NCBI RefSeq assembly: GCF_025677645.1
Contig: NZ_CP106879.1
Span: forward strand, 2,666,001 to 2,730,000
DNA length: 64,000 nt
Reading direction: 5' to 3'
Source: Curtobacterium poinsettiae
GTDB lineage: Bacteria > Actinomycetota > Actinomycetes > Actinomycetales > Microbacteriaceae
The notes below the pieces were generated by a model that worked only from the letters and a program-made list of their open reading frames with translations, was not told the DNA's origin and did no database searches. The position numbers and the translations under genes were made by a program. Below, piece after piece: positions 14,882 to 25,076 of the stretch (its first letter is position 1; each line of letters begins with the position of its first letter).

Positions 14882-15892
14882 GTGTCCGAAGCCCCCGACG
14901 ACGAATTCGCCGACCTGCCCGCCCTCGCCAGCGCGAGCGGCGTGACCACGCCGCTCCGCGCCTCCAGGCAGGTGGTCCGCACCGCGGACGGGCAGGAGAC
15001 CTCCGCGATCCGGTGGGGCGACGACGGCCAGGAGGCCCGGATCACCTACCTGCACGGGCTCGGCATCGACGCCCACAGCTTCGACACCACGGCACTCGCT
15101 GTGGGCGAGCCGGCGGTCGCCCTCGACCTGCCCGGCCACGGCCGGTCGTCGTGGCGGGAGGACGCGGACTACGCGGCGACCGCGACGGCGCCGAGCGTGC
15201 TCGCCGCGCTCGACGCGCTCGCGGTGCCGCCGGGCATCGTCGTCGGCCACTCGCTCGGTGCCATCCTGTCCGCTCGGCTCGCGGCCACAGCACCAGAGCG
15301 GGTCACCGGGCTCGTGCTCGTCGACATGTCGCCGGACTTCGCGCAGCGCGCGGTCGACCGCATCGCCCGCGCGCTCGAGGCCGAGGAGCCGTTCGAGTCG
15401 CTCGAGCAGGTCGTCGACCGGGCGATCGAGGCGCGGGTCGGCGACGACCGGCAGGTGCTGCTGCGCGAGGCCCGGCACACGACGGCCCTCGGTGCGGACG
15501 GGCGACTCGTACGCCGCCACCACTTCCCGCACCTGCCCGCCGGGCGGACGTCGTCGGTGGGGCGCTTCGCCGACGCGTGGCCCGACCTCGAGGCACTGCG
15601 CGTGCCGATCCTGCTCGTCCGGGGTGACCGCGGGTACGTCTCCCCGAAGCTGCACGCCGGGTTCGCCGAACGCCTGCCGGACGCCGAGATCGTGACGGTG
15701 ACCTCGCGGCACGCGGTGCAGAACCAGGCACCCCTCGAACTGGCTTCGGCGATCCGGGCATGGGCGGAGCGGCACGGATTGTTGCACCCGATCGAAGAAC
15801 CGTCGCCGGACGGCACCAGCCGCCGGTACCCTCGTGCGAGCGCGAGGCCCGATCCCAGCCCTCGCGCCCGGAAGGAACCCACAACCCCATGA
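14882..15892 (+). CDS. Alpha/beta-hydrolase
   Basis: 336 residues from the GTG at 14882 (MSEAPDDEF). Hydrolase fold with oxyanion segment YLHGLGIDAHS, nucleophile elbow GHSLG, acid residue in LLVRGDRGYVSP and catalytic His in VTSRHAVQNQAP. The lid region is helical. The family includes esterases, lactonases and proline iminopeptidases; the substrate cannot be read from sequence. Its stop codon overlaps the start of the ABC binding-protein gene (ATGA), so hydrolase and importer are translated together. It may process the imported compound (inference). Relative to the siderophore-interacting protein gene it is divergent, only 66 bases away. Confidence 0.85.
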   Translation: MSEAPDDEFADLPALASASGVTTPLRASRQVVRTADGQETSAIRWGDDGQEARITYLHGLGIDAHSFDTTALAVGEPAVALDLPGHGRSSWREDADYAATATAPSVLAALDALAVPPGIVVGHSLGAILSARLAATAPERVTGLVLVDMSPDFAQRAVDRIARALEAEEPFESLEQVVDRAIEARVGDDRQVLLREARHTTALGADGRLVRRHHFPHLPAGRTSSVGRFADAWPDLEALRVPILLVRGDRGYVSPKLHAGFAERLPDAEIVTVTSRHAVQNQAPLELASAIRAWAERHGLLHPIEEPSPDGTSRRYPRASARPDPSPRARKEPTTP

Positions 15893-17433
15893 GTCCGCTC
15901 CTGCCCCGTCGCACCGCGCGCACCTCGCGCATCGGGCGCGCCGCCCTCGCCGCCACCGCGGTCGCCGTCGTCTCCGCACTGGCGCTGACCGGCTGCTCCG
16001 GTTCGTCCGACACCACCGGGGGCAAGGACGCCACGGTGCGCGTCGGGCTGGTGCTCGAGCCGACGAGCCTCGACATCCGCACCCAGTCCGGGGCGGCGCT
16101 CGACCAGGTGCTCATCGACAACGTGTACCAGGGGCTCGTCGGCCGCACCGCCGACGGCGAGATCCGTGACGTGCTGGCCTCGTCGCACGAGGTCTCGGAC
16201 GACGGGCTGACCTACACGTTCACGCTGCGGGACGGCACGACGTTCCAGGACGGCAAGCCGGTCACCGCGGCCGACGTCGTGTGGTCACTCGAGCAGGTCA
16301 AGTCGAACGACTCGTACGTCGACTCCGCCAAGCTCGCGGGCGTCACGTCGATCACCTCGCCGTCGGACGACTCCGTCGTGCTGCAACTCGCGAAGCCCGA
16401 CTCCGACCTGCTCTGGAACCTGACCGGCCGCTCGGGCCTGGTGCTCGAGAAGGCCGCGGACAACGACCTCTCCGACAGCGCCAACGGCACCGGCCCGTTC
16501 GAGGTGGCCGACTGGAAGCAGGGCGACTCGCTCACCTTCGACCGCAACGAGGACTACTGGGGCACGAAGGCGAAGGTCGCGAAGATCGTCTTCCGGTACA
16601 TCACGGACCCGTCGACCGCCGTCAACGCGATGGCGAACGGTGACCTCGACGTCCTGAACCCGGTCGACGGCACGCTGCAGAGCCAGCTGCAGGGCAACGC
16701 CGACATCGCGCTCCACAGCGGCAAGACGACCGACAAGTACACACTGGCGTTCAACGACCGCAAGGAACCCTTCACCGACGAGCGCGTGCGCCGGGCGATC
16801 CGGCAGGCGATCGATGCGAAGGCGCTCATCAAGGCGATCGGCGGCACCGGCGTGGAGCAGGGCGGCCCGATCCCGGAGCTCGACCCGGGCTACGAGGACC
16901 TGACCGACATCGACGCGTACGATCCCGCGAACGCGAAGAAGCTCCTGGCCGCCGCCGGGCAGCAGGACCTGAAGCTGACGCTCACCTACGCGAACATCTA
17001 CCCGACCACGATCGGCGACGTGCTGAAGTCGCAGCTCGCCGATGTCGGCATCACCCTGACGGTCGAACGCGTCGACTTCGCCACCTGGCTGTCCTCGGTG
17101 TTCCAGGCACCGAAGTCCGGCGAGCGGGACTTCGACCTGTCGATGGTCGACCACGTCGAGGCCCGTGACTTCGGCAACTGGGCGAACCCGGACTACTACT
17201 TCGGCTACGACAACGCGAAGGTGCAGGCGCTCTACGCCCAGTCGATCGCGGCGACCGACGAGGCCACGAAGACCGAGGCACTCCGGAAGGCGGCACGCAT
17301 CGTCAGCGAGGACGCGGCCGGCGAGTGGCTCTACACGGCGACCGAGATCACCGCGGTGCGCTCCGGCGTGACGGGCTTCCCGGTCGACGGCGGGAACTCA
17401 CGCCTCGACCTGGCGAAGCTCGCGGTCGAGTGA
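15889..17433 (+). CDS. Peptide/nickel-type ABC transporter substrate-binding lipoprotein
   Basis: 514-residue extracytoplasmic receptor of the SBP_bac_5 family. The signal peptide ends in lipobox LALTGC, so the mature cysteine carries the lipid anchor. The family fingerprint is present: EPTSLDIRTQSG near the start, TFTLRDGTTFQDGKPVTAADVVWS, NGTGPFEV and RRAIRQAIDAKALI. Four transport genes follow in the order expected for Dpp/Opp systems. Peptides are the default ligand, but members also bind nickel, opines or sugars; the attached hydrolase gene is the only hint. The start overlaps the hydrolase stop by four bases. Confidence 0.93.
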   Translation: MSPLLPRRTARTSRIGRAALAATAVAVVSALALTGCSGSSDTTGGKDATVRVGLVLEPTSLDIRTQSGAALDQVLIDNVYQGLVGRTADGEIRDVLASSHEVSDDGLTYTFTLRDGTTFQDGKPVTAADVVWSLEQVKSNDSYVDSAKLAGVTSITSPSDDSVVLQLAKPDSDLLWNLTGRSGLVLEKAADNDLSDSANGTGPFEVADWKQGDSLTFDRNEDYWGTKAKVAKIVFRYITDPSTAVNAMANGDLDVLNPVDGTLQSQLQGNADIALHSGKTTDKYTLAFNDRKEPFTDERVRRAIRQAIDAKALIKAIGGTGVEQGGPIPELDPGYEDLTDIDAYDPANAKKLLAAAGQQDLKLTLTYANIYPTTIGDVLKSQLADVGITLTVERVDFATWLSSVFQAPKSGERDFDLSMVDHVEARDFGNWANPDYYFGYDNAKVQALYAQSIAATDEATKTEALRKAARIVSEDAAGEWLYTATEITAVRSGVTGFPVDGGNSRLDLAKLAVE

Positions 17434-17484
17434 AGCGGGGCGGGCGCGTGCGGCGCAGCGGCCGCGGCGGGGTGTCCGTCCCCG

Positions 17485-17490
17485 TAGCAT
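17485..17490 (+). promoter_or_regulatory. Probable internal -10 element inside the peptide-transporter operon
   Basis: TAGCAT ends seven bases before 17497 and the permease GTG is at 17498, the leaderless spacing. It lies in the only real gap (64 bases) of the operon, so the four downstream genes may have their own promoter. The gap also holds a short GGGG/CCCC hairpin. Confidence 0.45.
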
Positions 17491-17497
17491 CGGTGTC

Positions 17498-18451
17498 GTG
17501 ACCCGGTTCCTCATCGGGCGGGTGCTCCTGCTCGTCGTCGGCCTGCTCGTGGCGAGCGTCATCATCTTCGCCACGCTCCGCGTGCTGCCCGGTGACGTCG
17601 CCCAGGTCGTCGCCGGCACGCAGTCGACCCCCGCGCAGGTCGAGCAACTCCGGCAGCAGCTCGGACTCGACCGGCCCGTCGTGGTGCAGTACCTCGACTG
17701 GATCGGCGGGGTGTTCCGCGGTGACCTCGGCCGCTCCCTGGTGACGAACGGCGCCGTCGCACCGGAGATCGCCCAGAAGCTCGCGATCACCCTGCCACTC
17801 GCTGCGATGTCCCTGGCGACCGCGCTGGTGATCGGCGTCCCGCTCGGGGTGATCGCCGCGGTGCTCCGTCGCCGACCGGGCGGTGCGGTGATCGGGTTCG
17901 CGGCGCAGGCGGTCGCCGCCGTGCCCGTCGTGTGGGCCGGCATGCTCCTGGTCGCCCTGTTCGCGGTGACGCTGCACTGGCTGCCGACGCAGGGCTTCCC
18001 GCTCGACGGCTGGTCGGAACCCGGGCGGGCGTTCGCGTCGCTCGTGCTGCCCGCGCTGACGATCGGTGCCGTCGAGGGTGCCGTGATCCTCCGGTTCACC
18101 CGGTCCGCCACGCTCTCCGTGCTCGATGCCGACCACCTGCGCACCGCCGCCGCCGTCGGGCTCACCCGCACGCAGGCGTTGCTCCGACACGGCCTGCCGA
18201 GCGTCGCCCTCACGGTGCTCGCCGTGCTCGGGGTGCAGATCGCCGGGCTGCTCGTCGGGGCCGTCGTCGTCGAGCAGCTGTTCTCCCTGCCCGGAGTGGG
18301 CCGGATGCTCGTGACCGACGTCGGCCGCCGCGACATCACGAAGGTGCAGTCGGAACTGCTCGTGCTCACCGGACTCGTGCTGCTCGTCGGGTTCGCCGTC
18401 GACGTCGTGCACCGCGCCCTCGATCCCCGACAGCGCGAGGTGCAGGGATGA
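17498..18451 (+). CDS. ABC transporter permease, DppB/OppB type
   Basis: 317-residue integral membrane subunit. Six hydrophobic segments, an N-terminal LIGRVLLLVVGLLVASVIIF helix, the family segment LPGDVAQVVAG, and the cytoplasmic EAA-type loop ADHLRTAAAVGLTRTQALLRHG that docks on the ATPases. GTG start, with a TAGCAT hexamer at leaderless spacing. The stop overlaps the ATG of the second permease gene by four bases. Works with the binding protein, DppC-like permease and two ATPases of this operon. Confidence 0.93.
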   Translation: MTRFLIGRVLLLVVGLLVASVIIFATLRVLPGDVAQVVAGTQSTPAQVEQLRQQLGLDRPVVVQYLDWIGGVFRGDLGRSLVTNGAVAPEIAQKLAITLPLAAMSLATALVIGVPLGVIAAVLRRRPGGAVIGFAAQAVAAVPVVWAGMLLVALFAVTLHWLPTQGFPLDGWSEPGRAFASLVLPALTIGAVEGAVILRFTRSATLSVLDADHLRTAAAVGLTRTQALLRHGLPSVALTVLAVLGVQIAGLLVGAVVVEQLFSLPGVGRMLVTDVGRRDITKVQSELLVLTGLVLLVGFAVDVVHRALDPRQREVQG

Positions 18452-19314
18452 TCCGCCGCCTGGTGTCCCGGCCGACCGGGGTTTTCGCCGTCGTCGTGCT
18501 CGGACTGCTGCTCGTGCTCGCCGCCGTGTCGCTCGTCTGGACGCCGCAGGACCCGTTCCGCGCCGACCCGTTCCACCAGTGGGAGGGTCCGAGCGCCGCC
18601 CACTGGTTCGGTACCGACGCCGCCGGCCGCGACATCGCGAGCTACCTGCTCGCCGGCACCCGCACCACCGTGCTCGTCGCCGTCGGCTCCGGGGTGATCG
18701 CGAGCTTCGTCGGGATCGTCCTCACCGCGATCGGTTCGCTCACCGCCCGCTGGGTGCGCGAGGGCACCGCGGTCCTGCTCGACATCCTGGTGGCGTTCCC
18801 GACCCTGCTCACCGCGATGCTCCTGACCGCGGTGTTCGGCGGCTCGCTCGGCGTGGTGATCGTCAGCGTCGGGTTGTCCTTCGGCGTGACGATCGCCCGC
18901 GTGGCCCGCGGTGAGATCCGGCGGATCGCCCGGAGCGATTACGTGACCGCGGCCCGGGCGTCCGGCGTCGGTGGTGCCGGGGTGCTCTTCCGTCACCTGG
19001 TGCCGAACGCGGCGCCGCTGTTCACCGTGCAGCTGTCGCTCGCGATGGCCACGGCGGTGCTCGCCGAGGCCGGGCTGTCCTACCTGGGCTACGGCGCCGG
19101 ATCGGACACCGCGTCCTGGGGCAGCCTGCTGTCCGACCTGCAGACCTACATCGGGGTCCACCCCTGGAGTGCGACCTGGCCGGGAGCCGCCATCGCCCTC
19201 GTCGTCGCGGCACTGTCGTTGCTCGGCGACGCGGTGCGTGACGCCTCGGACCCACGGCTGACGACGAACGACCGCACCGATCCCGCCACGACGACCCCGG
19301 GGCTGACCGCATGA
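18448..19314 (+). CDS. ABC transporter permease, DppC/OppC type
   Basis: 288-residue membrane subunit pairing with the preceding permease. N-terminal helix GVFAVVVLGLLLVLAAVSL, the DppC-type motif HWFGTDAAGRDIASYLLAG, and the EAA loop RIARSDYVTAARASGVGGAGVLFRHLVPN that contacts the ATPases. Its ATG overlaps the previous stop and its own stop overlaps the next ATG, each by four bases, so the transporter subunits are made in coupled amounts. Confidence 0.93.
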   Translation: MIRRLVSRPTGVFAVVVLGLLLVLAAVSLVWTPQDPFRADPFHQWEGPSAAHWFGTDAAGRDIASYLLAGTRTTVLVAVGSGVIASFVGIVLTAIGSLTARWVREGTAVLLDILVAFPTLLTAMLLTAVFGGSLGVVIVSVGLSFGVTIARVARGEIRRIARSDYVTAARASGVGGAGVLFRHLVPNAAPLFTVQLSLAMATAVLAEAGLSYLGYGAGSDTASWGSLLSDLQTYIGVHPWSATWPGAAIALVVAALSLLGDAVRDASDPRLTTNDRTDPATTTPGLTA

Positions 19315-20132
19315 CCGCCCACGCAGCCGGCACAGCCGGCACAGCCCACGCCACCGCAGCCTCCGGGCTCGAGGTGCGCGGGTTGTCGGTCCGGATCACG
19401 GGGCGGACGATCCTGGACGACGTCAGCTTCACCGTGCCTCCCGGCCAGCGCGTCGGCGTGATCGGCGCGAGCGGATCCGGCAAGTCGATGACCTCGCTCG
19501 CCCTGATGGGGCTGGAGCCCACCGGCGCCGTCGTGACCGGCAGCGTCCGCCTGGACGGCACCGAACTCGTCGGGCTGCCCGACCGCGAGCGCGCACGACA
19601 CCGCGGATCGGGCATCGCGATGGTGTTCCAGGAGCCGGGCACCGCCCTCGACCCGCTGCGCCGCGTCGGCGCGCAGATCGCGGAGCCGCTCCGGCTGCAC
19701 CGCGGGCTCGACCGGCGTGCGGCCCGCGCGGCGGCCGTCGACCTGGCGGCGTCCGTGGGCCTGCCCGACCCGGAGTCACTGCTGCGGCAGTACCCGCACC
19801 AGCTGTCCGGCGGGCAGCGGCAGCGGATCTGCATCGCGATGGCGATGGCGGGCGAGCCGTCGTACCTGGTGGCCGACGAGCCGACCACGGCGCTCGACGT
19901 CACCACCGAGGCCCGCATCCTCGACCTGTTCGAGCACCTGCCGGCGGGCATGGTGTTCGTCACCCACGACCTCGCCGTGCTCGCGCGCATCGCCGACACC
20001 GCCGTGGTGCTCGACGCCGGCCGGGTGGTCGAGCAGGGCCGCGTCGCGGACCTGCTCGCCGCACCGCAGCACCCCGCCACCGCCGCGCTCGTCGACGCCG
20101 CACGTGCCACCGCCAGGAGGACCGCCCCGTGA
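19311..20132 (+). CDS. ABC transporter ATPase, DppD/OppD type
   Basis: 273 residues. Walker A GASGSGKS, Q-loop MVFQEPGTALDPL, signature LSGGQRQR, Walker B LVADEPTTALD and switch His in VFVTHDLAVLARI. The D-loop and the MTSLAL phrase after Walker A are typical of the D subunit. The usual C-terminal iron-sulfur/oligopeptide extension with four cysteines is absent, so this is a short form. An Ala/Thr/Gly-rich N-terminal leader of about 18 residues precedes the domain. It is coupled to both neighbours by overlapping start and stop codons. Confidence 0.93.
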   Translation: MTAHAAGTAGTAHATAASGLEVRGLSVRITGRTILDDVSFTVPPGQRVGVIGASGSGKSMTSLALMGLEPTGAVVTGSVRLDGTELVGLPDRERARHRGSGIAMVFQEPGTALDPLRRVGAQIAEPLRLHRGLDRRAARAAAVDLAASVGLPDPESLLRQYPHQLSGGQRQRICIAMAMAGEPSYLVADEPTTALDVTTEARILDLFEHLPAGMVFVTHDLAVLARIADTAVVLDAGRVVEQGRVADLLAAPQHPATAALVDAARATARRTAP

Positions 20133-20914
20133 CCCTCCCCGTCCTCGAGGCCACCGGTCTCCACCGCACCTACCGGCTCCCCCGCCGCGGCCCGTTCGAG
20201 CCCGGTCCGGTCCGCACCGCCGTCGACGGTGTCGACCTGATGGTCGCCCCCGGCGCACGGCTCGGCATCGTCGGCGAATCGGGATCCGGCAAGTCCACGC
20301 TGGTCCGGTTGCTCGCCGGCCTGGAGGCCCCTTCCGCAGGCACCGTCGCAGCCTCCGGCCGCCCGGTGGTCGCGTCCCGGTCCGCGCGTGCGTTGCGCTG
20401 GTTCCGTCGCGAGACCGGGGTGGTGTTCCAGGACCCGTACGCGTCCCTCGACCCGCGGATGCGAGTCGGCGCGATCGTCGCCGAGCCGCTGCGTGCCCTG
20501 CAGGTCCCGGGGTCGCACGCGTCGCTCGTGCGCGAGGTGTTGGAGCGCGTCGACCTGCCCGCCGACACGGTCGACCGGTTCCCGCACGAGTTCTCCGGCG
20601 GGCAGCGACAGCGGATCGCGATCGCCCGCGCCGTCGTGCACTCGCCGCGGATCCTGTTCGGCGACGAGCCGATGAGCGCCCTCGACGTGGTCGTCCGCGC
20701 CCGGGTGATCGAGCTGTTCCGGTCGCTCGCCGACGACCTCGGGCTGACGCTCGTGCTGGTGTCGCACGACATCGGTGTCGTGCAGCGGCTGTGCGACACG
20801 GTCGCGGTGATGTCCGACGGCCGGATCGTCGAGCACGGGCCGGTGTCGCTCCTGGACGCGCCGCAGCACCCGGTGACGCGGGCGTTGGTGGCGGCGGCGC
20901 CGACGCTGCCGTAG
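20129..20914 (+). CDS. ABC transporter ATPase, DppF/OppF type
   Basis: 261 residues. Walker A GESGSGKSTLVRLLAG, the F-subunit Q-loop VFQDPYASLDPRM, signature FSGGQRQR, Walker B ILFGDEPMSALD and switch His VSHDIGVV. GTG start overlapping the previous stop. The C-terminal extension is short (ends AAAPTLP). Last gene of the hydrolase-transporter operon; a convergent amidase gene follows after a repeat-bearing gap. Confidence 0.93.
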   Translation: MTLPVLEATGLHRTYRLPRRGPFEPGPVRTAVDGVDLMVAPGARLGIVGESGSGKSTLVRLLAGLEAPSAGTVAASGRPVVASRSARALRWFRRETGVVFQDPYASLDPRMRVGAIVAEPLRALQVPGSHASLVREVLERVDLPADTVDRFPHEFSGGQRQRIAIARAVVHSPRILFGDEPMSALDVVVRARVIELFRSLADDLGLTLVLVSHDIGVVQRLCDTVAVMSDGRIVEHGPVSLLDAPQHPVTRALVAAAPTLP

Positions 20915-20965
20915 GCGGGGCGGCGCGGGGCGGCGCAGAGCGGGCGGGGCGGCGCGGAGCGGAGC

Positions 20966-21018
20966 GGCGCACCGTGCGCGTCCCGTCGCTCCGGCCTGAC
21001 TACGCCGCACGGTGCGCC
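20966..21018. repeat. Intergenic inverted repeat, family C (copy 3, simple form)
   Basis: Perfect 13-base arms GGCGCACCGTGCG (20966-20978) and CGCACGGTGCGCC (21006-21018) enclose 27 bases, between convergent genes. The arm core GCACCGTGCG is shared with the nested elements at 33.9 and 60.4 kb. A run of GGCGGGGCGGCGC-like sequence precedes it. It may also act as a two-way terminator, though there is no T tract. Confidence 0.65.
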
Positions 21019-21068
21019 CAGCGCCCGCACCCCGCGCACCGGTGCGCGGAGCAGCCACGGGCCTCCCG

Positions 21069-22514
21069 TCAGGCGGTCCAGGCGGCCGGGTGCCGCCGCT
21101 GCCAGCGCAACCGGCGCTCGAGCTGCGCGCCGATCGCGAGCAGGACGCGCTCGCCGCCGGGGCGTCCGATCAACTGCACGCCCATCGGCAGGCCGCCGCC
21201 GTCCGGGTGGTCGTCGTCGGTCACGCCGACCGGCAGGGTGATCGCGGGGAGCCCGGACACGTTCGCCATCGACGTCCACGGCGAGTACGCGCACTGGCGG
21301 CGGAAGTCCTCGTCCGGGTCGTCGCCGTACCAGCCGAGGGGCCTCGGCGTCATCGCGAGGGTCGGCGTGAGCACCGCATCGAACCGGTCGAACGCGCCGA
21401 TGAGCGTCGTCGAGAAGGTGTCGAGCGTCGACATCGCGTCGAGGACCTGCGTGCCGGACAACGCCTGTCCGCGGGCCACGAGCCAGGCCACGAGCGGGGT
21501 CAGCGACGACAGGTCGATGCCGGGCACCTCCGGCAGTCGGGCGGCCGAGCTCTCCCACGCCACCCGGAACGCGTCCGCGTACGGCACGCGGGGCATCCGG
21601 ACGTCCTCGACGCCGTGTCCGACCTCGCCGAGCACCCGCACGGCGGTCTCCACGGCGGCCCGGGCCGCGGGGTCGACGACCACGTCGACGGTGTCGTCCC
21701 AGGGCGAACCCTCGAGCACCCCGACGACGAACCGGCCCTCGCCGCGGACGGCGGCTGCGGTGAACGGCCCCTCGCCGACGTCGGGGGTGACGAGTGCGTA
21801 CGGCGACGGCTCCGGCAGCCCGGTCGGCGCGACCAGCGCGTCGAGGAGCATGCCCGCGTCGGCGACGGAGCGGGTGAGCGGCCCGGCCACGGACAGGCCG
21901 CCGACTCCGGAGCGGCCGGGCATCGACGGCACGCGTCCGCGGCTCGGCTTCAGGCCGACGAGTCCGGTCGCCGCGGCGGGGATCCGCACGGATCCGCCGC
22001 CGTCCGACCCGACCGCGGCGGGCACGAGTCCGGCGGCGACGGCGACGGCCGCACCACTCGACGACCCGCCCGGCGCGCGCGTGGTGTCGTAGGGGTTCCG
22101 CGTCAGGCCGAGCCGGGTCTCGGACGACGAGGACATGCCGAACTCCGGTGACGCGGTCTTGCCGAGGCTGACGGTGCCCGCAGCGTCGAGCGCGGCGACG
22201 AGCGGGTGGTCGGCCGACGCGGGCCGCTCCGGCAGGCTCGCGGTGCCGTTCCGCGTGGGGACCCCGGCGCGGTCGTACAGGTCCTTGTCGGCGGTCGGGA
22301 GGCCCCACAACGGTCTCGACGTCGGCACCAGGTGGCCCAGACGATCGGCTCGGGCCCGGGCAGCGTCCGCGGTGACCGTCACGAAGGCGCCGAGTCCGGC
22401 GTCCAGGCGTTCCACGCGGGACAGGTAGTGCTCGGTGACCTCGAGGGCGGTCGCCTCGCCCCGGCGGATCCAGTCCCAGAGTTCCTGTGCGGAGAGGTGG
22501 TGGAGTTCGAACAC
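21069..22514 (-). CDS. Amidase (amidase-signature family)
   Basis: 481 residues from the GTG at 22514 (MFELHHLSAQELWDW). Hydrolyses carboxylic amides through a Ser-cisSer-Lys triad. The Lys lies in PTADKDLYDRAG, the cis-Ser in the GGSSSGAAVAVAAGLVP segment and the nucleophile in GSVRIPAA, so all three are present. The family segment GLVGLKPSRGRVP follows. It is not GatA: there are no gatC or gatB genes and the C-terminus is different. A TAGGCT hexamer lies one spacing before the GTG, so the mRNA is near-leaderless. It runs opposite to the peptide transporter; a link is possible but unproven. Confidence 0.9.
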   Translation of the reverse strand: MFELHHLSAQELWDWIRRGEATALEVTEHYLSRVERLDAGLGAFVTVTADAARARADRLGHLVPTSRPLWGLPTADKDLYDRAGVPTRNGTASLPERPASADHPLVAALDAAGTVSLGKTASPEFGMSSSSETRLGLTRNPYDTTRAPGGSSSGAAVAVAAGLVPAAVGSDGGGSVRIPAAATGLVGLKPSRGRVPSMPGRSGVGGLSVAGPLTRSVADAGMLLDALVAPTGLPEPSPYALVTPDVGEGPFTAAAVRGEGRFVVGVLEGSPWDDTVDVVVDPAARAAVETAVRVLGEVGHGVEDVRMPRVPYADAFRVAWESSAARLPEVPGIDLSSLTPLVAWLVARGQALSGTQVLDAMSTLDTFSTTLIGAFDRFDAVLTPTLAMTPRPLGWYGDDPDEDFRRQCAYSPWTSMANVSGLPAITLPVGVTDDDHPDGGGLPMGVQLIGRPGGERVLLAIGAQLERRLRWQRRHPAAWTA

Positions 22515-22521
22515 GGCTCCG

Positions 22522-22548
22522 AGCCTAGGCGGCGGTGGCCCGTATCCT
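22522..22548. promoter_or_regulatory. Divergent -10 elements for amidase and a small gene
   Basis: Minus strand TAGGCT (22527-22522) positions a start one base before the amidase GTG at 22514. Plus strand TATCCT (22543-22548) positions a start exactly on the GTG at 22555. Both genes would be leaderless. The start codons are only 40 bases apart. Confidence 0.5.
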
Positions 22549-22554
22549 TCGACG

Positions 22555-22854
22555 GTGGACACCACTCTCCCCTCCGGCACGACGAAGCGCCGGATCGAAC
22601 TCCGGCTCGTCCGGCCCCTGTTCGCCTGGTTCGCCCGGCCGACCGTCACCGTCGACGGGGTGGGGCACCCGGCCCAGTGGGGCACCGGCACGTGGGCGGT
22701 GCCGGACGACGGCGACACGGTGATCGGCGTGTACCTGTTCAACCGAGCGTGGCGGTTCGGGGCGGCCTCGGTGTCGGTCGCCGGCGCGACGGCGCTCGAG
22801 TACCGAGGCGGGCTGCTGCCGGTGGGTGCGGGTCGGCTGACCCCGCGGGGCTGA
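22555..22854 (+). CDS. Small conserved-type protein, unknown function
   Basis: 99 residues from the GTG at 22555 (MDTTLPSGTTKRR). The chain looks like a small beta-sandwich: alternating strands with VTVDGVGHPAQWGTGTWAVPDDGDTVIGVYLF. There is no signal peptide, cysteine or membrane helix. The start fits a leaderless transcript. I recognise no family with confidence; similar small proteins are common in Microbacteriaceae. It is divergent from the amidase gene and convergent with the HIT gene, so it is probably a single-gene unit. Confidence 0.7.
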   Translation: MDTTLPSGTTKRRIELRLVRPLFAWFARPTVTVDGVGHPAQWGTGTWAVPDDGDTVIGVYLFNRAWRFGAASVSVAGATALEYRGGLLPVGAGRLTPRG

Positions 22855-22890
22855 GGGTCGCGCCGGGCCGGGCAGGGTCTGCTCGGGCGG

Positions 22891-23307
22891 CTAGTCGAAC
22901 ATCTCAGCGAGGAGCGCGTGCGGGTCACCGTCGACCACGTGCGCCGATCGTCGCTCCGGCCAGTGCGTCGTGGCGTCGTCCGGCCAGCACGGCACGACGT
23001 GGAGGTGCAGGTGCGGCACGCTCTGACCGGCGTCCGCACCCGATGCCTGCAGCACGACGGTCCCGGTCGCACCGAGCGCCCCCTTCATCGCACGGGCGAC
23101 ACGCTGCGCCAGTGCCGTGGTGGCGGCGAGTGCCGTGGGCCCGGCGGTGAGCAGATCGGCGGTGTGCTCGACCGGTACGACCAGGGTGTGGCCGGGAGCC
23201 AGCGCCGAGTCGGGCAGGGGTGCGAAGGCGACGGCGTGGTCCTCGCGTTCGACCCACACGGCGGGTTCGTCACCGACGATCACGGCACAGAAGACGCAGG
23301 AGTCCAT
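22891..23307 (-). CDS. HIT-family nucleotide hydrolase/transferase
   Basis: 138 residues. The histidine triad VPHLHLHVVP is complete, and the N-terminal CVFCAVIVGDEPA carries the cysteine pair usual in bacterial Hint-type proteins. Such enzymes cleave AMP from lysyl-AMP-like phosphoramidates or dinucleotides. The ATG at 23307 lies exactly seven bases after a CAGACT hexamer, suggesting a leaderless mRNA. It is divergent from the ABC-F gene and stands alone. Confidence 0.93.
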   Translation of the reverse strand: MDSCVFCAVIVGDEPAVWVEREDHAVAFAPLPDSALAPGHTLVVPVEHTADLLTAGPTALAATTALAQRVARAMKGALGATGTVVLQASGADAGQSVPHLHLHVVPCWPDDATTHWPERRSAHVVDGDPHALLAEMFD

Positions 23308-23359
23308 CGGCCCAGTCTGCTGCACCCGGGGTGCCCGCTCCGCGTGGGACGATGGGCGC

Positions 23360-25033
<1,674 letters not shown>

Positions 25034-25076
25034 CGGGTCGACCGGACGCTGACGCATCGACCGAGGGGGACGCACC

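Noticed and set aside
21069..22514. GatA subunit of the amidotransferase
   Set aside because: No gatC/gatB nearby and the C-terminal part differs; a general amidase fits better.
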